From: Plasticicumulans acidivorans
GTDB lineage: Bacteria; Pseudomonadota; Gammaproteobacteria; Competibacterales; Competibacteraceae
Assembly: GCF_003182095.1 (NCBI RefSeq)
Contig: NZ_QGTJ01000003.1
Span: forward strand, 186,001 to 250,000
DNA: 64,000 nucleotides
Reading direction: 5' to 3'
Shown: piece by piece, positions 56,777 through 64,000 of the stretch
Layout: each line of letters begins with the position of its first letter
How positions within the stretch are numbered: the first letter of the stretch is position 1
Notes under the pieces: model-generated
What the model saw: the letters and a program-made list of their open reading frames with translations, nothing else
Database searches by the model: none
What the model was told of the DNA's origin: nothing
Made by a program: the position numbers and the translations under genes

Positions 56777-57448
56777 TCAAACATTCGACTCCTGCCGCGC
56801 GCCGTTCGCCAGCCACGGCGGCAGCGCCGCCAGCGAGTCGAGCACGGCCAACGGCGCCGCCGCCTGCGGCGTGCCGTAGCCATACGCCACGCCAACGAAG
56901 GCGAGTCCCTGCGCCGCGGCGGCGTGGCCGTCCTCGGCGGTATCGCCAACGTAGAGGCAGTCCTGCGCATTCAAGCCGTGCTCGGCGAGCACCGCGCCGA
57001 TCACCGCCGCCTTGTCGGCGAGCGGCGGCTGATAGGCGTCGGCGGCATGTACACCCTCGAAGTACGCCGCAACGCCCAGGTATTCGAGGATCAGCCGCGT
57101 CGGCGCGATGCGCTTGTTGGTGACGATGAACAAGCGGTGCCCCGCCGAGCGCAGGGCCGCCAGCGTCGCCTGCAGGGCCGCATAAGGCCGCGTCGCCTTG
57201 TAGCCGGCACTGTCGTAAGCCTGCCGGAACGCCGCCGCCAGCCGATCCAGCGTCGCCGCCTCGTCGCTACCGGCGATCAACGCCAGCGTCTGTCGCAGCG
57301 GCGGCCCGATCAGATGTGCATCCAGCGCCATCCGCGGCGGCACTGCGCAGGCGGCGAACGCCAGGCGATAACTTTCGAGAATGCTCGGCGCGGAATCGAT
57401 CAGCGTGCCATCGAGATCAAACAGCACGGCCACAGGCGAAGCAGACAT
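56777..57448 (-). CDS. HAD-family phosphatase (phosphoglycolate phosphatase-like)
   Basis: A 223-aa hydrolase of HAD subclass IA: motif I VAVLFDLDGTLIDS (nucleophile Asp12 type), motif II HRLFIVTNKRIAPT, and motif IV CLYVGDTAEDGHAA. The sequence resembles Gph/PGP, hydrolysing small phosphate esters. It lies between fleQ and the fleS-like gene, a slot held by regulators in Pseudomonas. Its role in motility is not established; it may be a metabolic gene inserted here. The downstream gap (159 bases) contains the sigma-54 promoter of the next operon. Confidence 0.9.
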   Translation of the reverse strand: MSASPVAVLFDLDGTLIDSAPSILESYRLAFAACAVPPRMALDAHLIGPPLRQTLALIAGSDEAATLDRLAAAFRQAYDSAGYKATRPYAALQATLAALRSAGHRLFIVTNKRIAPTRLILEYLGVAAYFEGVHAADAYQPPLADKAAVIGAVLAEHGLNAQDCLYVGDTAEDGHAAAAQGLAFVGVAYGYGTPQAAAPLAVLDSLAALPPWLANGARQESNV

Positions 57449-57587
57449 CGGCGGGACTCCACGCAGGTTTGCAAAGCGCGCACCTTAGCGCAGAGGCCGA
57501 CGGGGTGGCAGGCGGATGGCTTCGGTCACGGCCCGGAGGCGGCGCGCACGCGGATGCGCTACCGCTTGCCCCCGCCGCCGGGTCCGC

Positions 57588-59054
<1,467 letters not shown>

Positions 59055-59073
59055 GGACTGCCTGTGGCATTGG

Positions 59074-59096
59074 CGGGAAAACGGCTCAGCGGAGCC
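59074..59096 (-). terminator. Short terminator between the PilZ-like gene and fleQ
   Basis: On the minus strand GGCTC-CGCT-GAGCC is followed by GTTTTCCC. The stem is 5 bp plus wobbles, with a four-T tract. It separates the fliD-side operon from fleQ, suggesting fleQ has its own promoter in the 112-base gap, though I see no strong one. Confidence 0.4.
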
Positions 59097-59166
59097 ACCA
59101 AAAGCGCCAGCGCGACGTCCCATGTGCGCGGTCAATGAAAAGACAATAACAGCGCAGGCGATGCGG

Positions 59167-59715
59167 TCAACGCCCGTTGCGCCGCCGCTGCGCCACCGCC
59201 CGCCGGTGCCAGACGAACACCAGGCGCCGCAGTTCATCGCGCAAACCGTCGTCGAGACCGGCAAATTCCAGGCGCACGCCCCCCTGCGCCGCCGGCCGCG
59301 CGAAGCCGCACAGACACAGCGGGTCCGGGTAACGCGGATCGAGATACAGCGAGATCTGCAGCGGGCCGGCAGGCGCCTCGGCGGCTGGCATCCAGCGCAG
59401 CGCCGCCGCCGACAGCCAGACGCGGCAGACAGCAGGCAGCGTGACGCCGGTAGCGAGCAGACGGCCGAGCAGTTCGAGCACCAGGTCGAGCTTGCGCTCC
59501 AGGCGCACACCGTCGCCGAGCGGTCGTTCGCTCGGGTCTTCGCCGGTTTCGGCAGCCCCCAGTGTCAGCGGGCGCAGACGGCGCAGCAGCTCGAAGGCGG
59601 CCTGCGCCTGCTGCGCCAGCTGTTCGTCAGCCGGCAGCGCCGGCAGGCTCTGCCAGGCCAGCGGCAGACTGAGCTCCAGCTCGAATTCGTCACCGGCAGC
59701 GTCTGCGTCGTCCAT
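59167..59715 (-). CDS. Atypical PilZ-like protein beside fleQ
   Basis: A 182-aa protein. The N-terminal half is acidic and helical; the C-terminal half has the strands and last helix of a PilZ-like fold ([20 protein letters not shown], then [20 protein letters not shown], ending [14 protein letters not shown]). The RxxxR and D/NxSxxG motifs of c-di-GMP-binding PilZ are not obvious, so it may have lost binding. Similar genes lie between fliS/fliT and fleQ in Pseudomonas relatives. It follows the FliT-like gene by 3 bases. Confidence 0.6.
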   Translation of the reverse strand: MDDADAAGDEFELELSLPLAWQSLPALPADEQLAQQAQAAFELLRRLRPLTLGAAETGEDPSERPLGDGVRLERKLDLVLELLGRLLATGVTLPAVCRVWLSAAALRWMPAAEAPAGPLQISLYLDPRYPDPLCLCGFARPAAQGGVRLEFAGLDDGLRDELRRLVFVWHRRAVAQRRRNGR

Positions 59716-59718
59716 CGT

Positions 59719-60042
59719 TCAGCGTCCTGCGTATGCCCGCCGTGCCTGCGCCCCGCGCATCAGCCCGCGCAGGCGTTCACCGATGGCGTCGCGCGCGCCG
59801 CCGATGCGAGCCTGCAGCGCCTCGCTGGCCTGCTGTTCGGTATCGATGAAACGGTGCACCGCCTCGGCCGGCACGCCCGCGGGTACCGGAAACAGCGAGG
59901 TCAGCAGCTGCCGGCGCTCGCTGCACGCGGCTTCGATCGCGGCAAGCGCCGGTTCGGCGTCGGTTTGCGTCATCAGCTCGTCGAGCCGGCGGTCGAGCGC
60001 GCGCACGCGCTCGCAGGCGCTGTGCCATTCCGCCGCGTTCAT
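59719..60042 (-). CDS. fliT: FliT-like flagellar chaperone
   Basis: A 107-aa helical protein: WHSACERVRALDRRLDELMT and AEAVHRFIDTEQQASEALQA. The position (fliD-fliS-here) and size fit FliT, a chaperone of FliD and regulator of flagellar gene expression. ATG at 60042 overlaps the fliS stop by 4 bases. Sequence similarity is weak so the name is inferred mainly from context. Confidence 0.65.
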   Translation of the reverse strand: MNAAEWHSACERVRALDRRLDELMTQTDAEPALAAIEAACSERRQLLTSLFPVPAGVPAEAVHRFIDTEQQASEALQARIGGARDAIGERLRGLMRGAQARRAYAGR

Positions 60043-60428
60043 GCCGCCTGGCCGATGCCGTCCCAGCCTTCCTTGACCTCGTGCAGCAGACGCGCGCACT
60101 CATCGAGCATCGCCTCGCTCGCCTCCAGATTGGCCTGCAGCAGGCGGCGCTCGACGTAGTCGTAGAGCGCTTCGAGGTTTGCCGCGACCTCGCCGCCGGC
60201 CTCGAAGTTGAGGCTGCTGCGCAGCGCGCTGACGATGTCGACGGTCTTGCCGATGGCGGTGCCACGCGCGGCGACCTGGCCGCTTTCGAGCGCGCGGCGG
60301 GCGACGGCGATGCGCTCCAGCGCACCGTCGAGCAACAGCTGGATCAGCCGGTGCGGTGAGGCGTCCTCGACGGAGCTGACGGTATTGACGCGGGCGTACT
60401 GCGCTAGGGCTTGCTGGGCGGAGGTCAT
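60039..60428 (-). CDS. fliS: Flagellin chaperone FliS
   Basis: A 129-aa all-helical chaperone. The N-terminus QQALAQYARVNTVSSVEDAS and the HRLIQLLLDGALERIAVARR signature are typical of FliS. It binds the flagellin C-terminus to stop premature assembly. ATG at 60428 is preferred; the 20 upstream codons are unsupported. It starts 25 bases after fliD ends. Confidence 0.94.
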   Translation of the reverse strand: MTSAQQALAQYARVNTVSSVEDASPHRLIQLLLDGALERIAVARRALESGQVAARGTAIGKTVDIVSALRSSLNFEAGGEVAANLEALYDYVERRLLQANLEASEAMLDECARLLHEVKEGWDGIGQAA

Positions 60429-60453
60429 GATCGATGGGCTCCCGGGGGGACGT

Positions 60454-62475
60454 TCAACTGCTGGAACTGCTCGAGCTGGTCCACGCATCGAGCTGCTGGG
60501 TCAGGTAGTTACTGGTGGCCTGGAGCTGGGCCATGACCACGTCGAGGCGCTCGAACTGCTTGCGGTAGCGTTCTTCGAGCGTGGTCATGCGGTCTTCGAG
60601 CGCCGTGCGCTGATCCTCGATGCGGGTGCCCTCGGCGCTGAGGGCATCGCTCTTGAGCTGGATCGCGCCGTCGCTGGCGAGCATGTCGTCGAGCAGGCTG
60701 CTGAACAGATCGCCGAAGCCGCGGGTGAAGGTCACACTGCCGCGATCGCCGGTACCGCTGCCGGAGATGTCCAGCCGCAGTCCGGCGGCATCACCGGTGC
60801 CGATCAGCGCCCGGCCGCTGCCGGTGGCGGCAACCCCGCCGATGCTGCCGGCGATGTCGGTGCCGGTGGTCGAACTGGCACCGCTCAGGCCGAAGGCACT
60901 CGCCGCCGTGCCGCTGGCCGCCGTCACCTTGGAGGCGCTGCCGTAGCGGTTGGAGGTGATGACCAGATGGTCGTTGTCCCAGCTGACGCTGACGCCGACG
61001 CCGCTGGCCTTGAACTTGGCGTCGCCGTTGATGCGCGTCTGCAGCTGCGCGGCCAGATCGGCGCCGCTGGCGTAGCTGCCCTGGGTCAGCGTGATGGCAT
61101 TGCTGCTGACGCCGTCGACGCTGAGCGTCAGGCTGTCATTGCTCGAATCGATGGTGAACGGTGCCGAACTGCCCAGCGCACTGCCCGTCATCAGCCCGCG
61201 GCTGGCCTCGGCACTGACGTTGACGGCATAGGTGCCGGCCTTGGTCTCGCTGGTCGACAGCGCCACGTTGACGCGGCTGTCGGTGGCCGTGCCAGCGGCG
61301 AGGAACAAGCCGGCGACAGCGTCGGCATTGCTGTTGAGCGCCGTGGTCAGCGCCTCGGTATCGAGCGTCAGCGTGCCGTCTTTCTGCAGTGAAATACCGA
61401 CCGATTTCAGGCTGTTGTAACTGCTGTTGCTGCTGCTGGCGAGGGTCGACGTCAGCAGGCCGCGCAAGCGGTGACTGACCGCGAGGATCGTCGAATCGCC
61501 GATCAGCGGTGCACCCTTTTCCTGTTCGGAGTCGTAGCCGGAGGCCGACTGGATCGCCGAGGCCACCGAGTTGTAGGCATCGACGAAGGCACCGAGCGCA
61601 TCGACCACCTGATTGTCATCGCGCTCGATGGTCACCGTCGTCGCGCTGCTGGTGGTCTGCTTGAGCGTCAGCGTCAGGCCGGTGACGGCACTGCCGACGA
61701 CATTGCTGGCACTGGTCAGCGCCAGACCGTCGACGCTGAACTTGGCGTCCTGCGCGCTGACCACGTGACTGAGGTTGGCACCGCTGCCGGCGGCGGCGGT
61801 CGGGTCCCAGGCCAGCTGCGACAGGCCGCTGGCGTCCGTCGAATTTCCGTCGCTGTCGGCAACGGCGATCTTGATGGCGTTCGCCGCACCGCTGTCATCG
61901 CCGGCGATGACCAGGCGCTGACCGCTGGCATCGCCGACGATCGAAGCCGTCACCCCGGCATCGGCGGCGTTGATCGCATCGCGGATGCCGGCCAGCGTGT
62001 TGTTGGTCGAATCGATGGTGATGCTGGTGGTCGGCTGATCGGCATTGGCGGTGAAGGTGTTGCCGGTCGCATCGTAGCTGCCGAAGGAGATCGTCAGCGT
62101 GCCGCTGCCGACGCTCTCGAAAGCGTTGGAGAAGCTCGCCGTCGCCAGCTTGTCGGTCTGCGCCAGCTGATCGACCTTGACCGCATAGCTGCCGGGCTGC
62201 GCGAGTCGGGAAGCCGTCACCGCCAGCGCATCGCTGTTGCCGACGCTCGCGGTGCGCGTCTGGAAGGTCGTGGTACGACTCAGTGTCTTCGAGGCCGTCT
62301 GCAGGTCGGCGAGCGCCGACTTGACGGTGCCGAGCACCGAAATGCGCGACTCATTGAGCGTGCTGGCACTGTCGAGACGCGCCGTCGGTGCCTTGCGCTC
62401 GGCCGCCATCAGCTGCGTGAGCAGGCTGCTGACGTCGAGATTCGAACCGATGCCGATCGATGAGATGCTGGCCAT
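60454..62475 (-). CDS. fliD: Flagellar cap protein FliD
   Basis: A 673-aa protein capping the filament. N-terminal SISSIGIGSNLDVSSLLTQL and KAPTARLDSASTLNESRISV, central Ser/Thr-rich variable domains with flagellin-like motifs, and a C-terminal coiled coil (ALEDRMTTLEERYRKQFERL, then MAQLQATSNYLTQQLDAW). The protein ends in a run of serines, which is unusual. Length is above the usual 440-480 aa, reflecting an inserted surface domain. It follows flaG by 33 bases. Confidence 0.95.
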   Translation of the reverse strand: MASISSIGIGSNLDVSSLLTQLMAAERKAPTARLDSASTLNESRISVLGTVKSALADLQTASKTLSRTTTFQTRTASVGNSDALAVTASRLAQPGSYAVKVDQLAQTDKLATASFSNAFESVGSGTLTISFGSYDATGNTFTANADQPTTSITIDSTNNTLAGIRDAINAADAGVTASIVGDASGQRLVIAGDDSGAANAIKIAVADSDGNSTDASGLSQLAWDPTAAAGSGANLSHVVSAQDAKFSVDGLALTSASNVVGSAVTGLTLTLKQTTSSATTVTIERDDNQVVDALGAFVDAYNSVASAIQSASGYDSEQEKGAPLIGDSTILAVSHRLRGLLTSTLASSSNSSYNSLKSVGISLQKDGTLTLDTEALTTALNSNADAVAGLFLAAGTATDSRVNVALSTSETKAGTYAVNVSAEASRGLMTGSALGSSAPFTIDSSNDSLTLSVDGVSSNAITLTQGSYASGADLAAQLQTRINGDAKFKASGVGVSVSWDNDHLVITSNRYGSASKVTAASGTAASAFGLSGASSTTGTDIAGSIGGVAATGSGRALIGTGDAAGLRLDISGSGTGDRGSVTFTRGFGDLFSSLLDDMLASDGAIQLKSDALSAEGTRIEDQRTALEDRMTTLEERYRKQFERLDVVMAQLQATSNYLTQQLDAWTSSSSSSS

Positions 62476-62508
62476 GAGCGCTCTCCCGCGTGGAGTGACG
62501 GAATTTCG

Positions 62509-62907
62509 TCACACCTGGGCGTGAACGAGGTACCCCTCGTCTCCCTCACGCAAATGGCGCGCCAACGCCAGCAGCTCTTCGGAGGGAATCTGACGGATGA
62601 CCTCATTCTTCTCGGTGTCCATCACTTTGATGACGACGTAGCCGCTGCCATCGTCGCGACTGAACTGCAGTGAACGGTGTGACGCCTGCAGATGCTCGTT
62701 GACCAGCTGCATGGCCGCCTGCAGCTCGTCCTCGCTGCCCGCACCCTGCTCCGCCGACGTGCCGCTGCCGGCGTCCACCTGCCTGCCGGCGGCCTTGACC
62801 GCGTCAGCCGGCGCGACCGCATCGGCCCGAGTACGCGAATCGGCAGTCGTGGCCGACTGTACCGCGTGCTCGTATCCACCCGTCGCGGGTGTGATGCTGA
62901 CTGACAT
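62509..62907 (-). CDS. flaG: FlaG family protein
   Basis: A 132-aa protein. The C-terminal FlaG domain (about 62-132; AMQLVNEHLQASHRSLQFSR, then SGYVVIKVMDTEKNEVIRQI, PSEELLALARHLREG) is clear; the N-terminal half is Ala/Ser-rich. FlaG affects filament length. A GGGAGG site 7 bases ahead supports ATG at 62907. It sits between flagellin and fliD, the standard order. Confidence 0.92.
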   Translation of the reverse strand: MSVSITPATGGYEHAVQSATTADSRTRADAVAPADAVKAAGRQVDAGSGTSAEQGAGSEDELQAAMQLVNEHLQASHRSLQFSRDDGSGYVVIKVMDTEKNEVIRQIPSEELLALARHLREGDEGYLVHAQV

Positions 62908-62970
62908 GACCCACCTCCCGAATGGCCGAAAGCCCGGAGGAGCAGACGTGCGCCCCCGGGCCATTCGTGG

Positions 62971-62991
62971 CGAGGCTTTAGCTTAGCCTCG
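62971..62991 (-). terminator. Stem-loop downstream of flagellin
   Basis: CGAGGCT-7-AGCCTCG, a perfect 7-bp stem, begins 15 bases after the flagellin stop. There is no T-run; it may attenuate transcription into flaG or stabilise flagellin mRNA 3' ends. Confidence 0.5.
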
Positions 62992-63005
62992 GTTCGCCTT
63001 GCGGA

Positions 63006-64000
63006 TCAGCGCAGCAGACTGAGCACGTTCTGCGACAGCTGGTTGGCCTGGGCAAGCATCGCGGTACCGGCCTGCTGCAGGATCTGGTTCTTCGACAGAC
63101 TGGCCGTCTCCGAGGCGAAGTCGGCGTCCTGGATACGCGAGCGGGCGGCGGTCAGGTTCTCGGAGTTGGTCGCCAGACTGTTCAGCGTCGAGCCGAAGCG
63201 GTTCTGCACGGCACCGAGTGTCGAACGCGTGGCGTCCACCGATTTGATCGCGTTGTCGATCGAGGTGATCGCCTTGTTCGCCCCGTCCACCGTCGAGATG
63301 TCGAGCTCGGACAAGGCCTGTCCGGTCTTGGTCTCGCCGTAGGTACCGACACCCAGGCCGCTGTTGGCGACACCGGTATTGACGTCGGTGGTACCGGCGG
63401 AAATCTCGATCGCGCTCGCCGAACTCAGCGTGTAGGTACCGAAGCCGGTCGACGCCGTGGTCGCGGTGACGCCGGTGGCCGCTGCGGTGACGGTATTCAG
63501 CGTGACCGTGATGTTGCGCCCGTCGGCCGCGACCAGCTTGACACCGTTGGTGCCGTCGTCGATGGCGGTGACACCGGTACGACCCTGCACGGCGTTGATC
63601 GCCGAGATCACCGCGGTACGCGACGCCGAGTTGTCGGTGCCACTGGTGGTGATCGTCGCCGTGGTCACACCGTTGATGGTGATGGTGCCGCTCAGCGACG
63701 CCGCGGTCATCGACGTACCGGCCAGCTGGTTGGTATTGACCGTCGCCGTCACGCCGGTCTGCCCGCTGATGCGATTGATCGCGGCAGCCTTGGCGATGGC
63801 GCTGCCGGCCTGACCGCTGACCGAGGCGGTATCGTCGGTGGACTTGGAGGCACCGACCAGCACGCCGTTGATCGAGAAGTCACCGGTGGTCAGCGAGGTG
63901 CCGTTATTGCTGACCGTCGACACCTTGGCGACCTGCGCCTCATAGGTACCGGCCGCGAAACCGGCATTGGTACCCAGCGAGTTGGTGGTACCGCCCTGGA
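63006..64000 (-). CDS. fliC: Flagellin, 5' part beyond the window
   Basis: The C-terminal 331 codons of a flagellin; the frame continues through the right edge, so the N-terminus is missing. It has surface-domain repeats with flagellin_IN-like motifs (TGDFSINGVLVGASKST, TITINGVTTATIT) and the conserved C-terminal D1/D0 region (ALSELDISTVDGANKAITSI, TLGAVQNRFGSTLNSLATNS, SKNQILQQAGTAMLAQANQL ending LSLLR). It is the main filament protein, exported through the FlhA/FlhB/FliPQR gate. A FliA-type promoter would lie outside the window. flaG and fliD follow. Confidence 0.95.
   Translation of the reverse strand, partial: QGGTTNSLGTNAGFAAGTYEAQVAKVSTVSNNGTSLTTGDFSINGVLVGASKSTDDTASVSGQAGSAIAKAAAINRISGQTGVTATVNTNQLAGTSMTAASLSGTITINGVTTATITTSGTDNSASRTAVISAINAVQGRTGVTAIDDGTNGVKLVAADGRNITVTLNTVTAAATGVTATTASTGFGTYTLSSASAIEISAGTTDVNTGVANSGLGVGTYGETKTGQALSELDISTVDGANKAITSIDNAIKSVDATRSTLGAVQNRFGSTLNSLATNSENLTAARSRIQDADFASETASLSKNQILQQAGTAMLAQANQLSQNVLSLLR

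Noticed and set aside
62930-62990. TAAA-N15-GCC on the minus strand upstream of flaG as a FliA promoter.
   Set aside because: Only three of eight -10 bases match, and it overlaps the hairpin after flagellin. flaG may be read through from flagellin or from fliD-side signals.

Overview
The window is about 64 kb of gene-dense, GC-rich bacterial chromosome. It carries a polar-type flagellar regulon (FleQ, FlhF, FlhG, FliA), a chemotaxis operon, polyphosphate enzymes and an acetate-activation locus. Gene content and protein similarity suggest a gammaproteobacterium with a polar flagellum, of the Pseudomonas/Xanthomonas/Nevskia-Solimonas kind. That placement is inference; no rRNA is present to test it. 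I saw no tRNA, rRNA, CRISPR array, insertion sequence or prophage.

Layout. (1) 1-10.2 kb, accessory metabolism and regulation: the end of a tandem universal stress protein, a TtrS/TtrR-like two-component system, a divergent aldo/keto reductase and LysR pair, a chromosomal KfrA-like coiled-coil protein bracketed by a 23-bp direct repeat, and an EmrAB-type efflux pair with a MarR regulator whose promoter contains a perfect palindrome. (2) 10.3-15.5 kb: a lone acyl carrier protein, then an acetyl-CoA synthetase divergent from its probable inactivating acetyltransferase (Pat/YfiQ type). (3) 15.5-22.1 kb: polyphosphate kinase Ppk1 and a two-domain PPK2-type polyphosphate:AMP phosphotransferase, then two lytic transglycosylases. 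(4) 22.1-29.3 kb, minus strand: the chemotaxis operon cheA-cheW-cheY-cheB-cheR-cheX-cheY-cheX-like. It has no cheZ, and CheA has two HPt domains, an MshEN-like tandem motif and two CheW domains. (5) 29.3-34.7 kb, bridging region: a ParA-like ATPase, an orphan TAXI-type binding protein with a long low-complexity tail, a Sel1-repeat membrane protein, a small unknown protein and a Sel1/SLT transglycosylase. (6) 34.8-47.5 kb, minus strand: fliLMNOPQR-flhB-flhA-flhF-flhG-fliA-motA-motB-DUF2802, preceded by a good sigma-54 promoter. (7) 47.6-56.6 kb, minus strand: a degenerate FleS-like protein and fliEFGHIJK, also preceded by a sigma-54-type promoter. (8) 56.8-64 kb, minus strand: a HAD phosphatase, fleQ, a PilZ-like gene, fliT-like, fliS, fliD, flaG and the 3' part of a flagellin cut by the window edge.

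How the parts fit. FleQ with sigma-54 would drive the two long structural operons. FliA, encoded within the fliL operon, would drive late genes. FlhF and FlhG set the polar position and number of flagella. The ParA-like ATPase next to cheA probably positions chemoreceptor arrays. CheX proteins rather than CheZ would reset CheY. The Pat-type acetyltransferase beside acs has its expected target motif in Acs. Ppk1 and the AMP phosphotransferase form a route between polyphosphate and adenylates.

Most candidate operators, promoters and hairpins are read by eye. Flagellar and chemotaxis assignments are strong. The KfrA-like system, the degenerate FleS-like protein, the CheA architecture and the 30-34 kb bridging genes are the parts that deserve follow-up.
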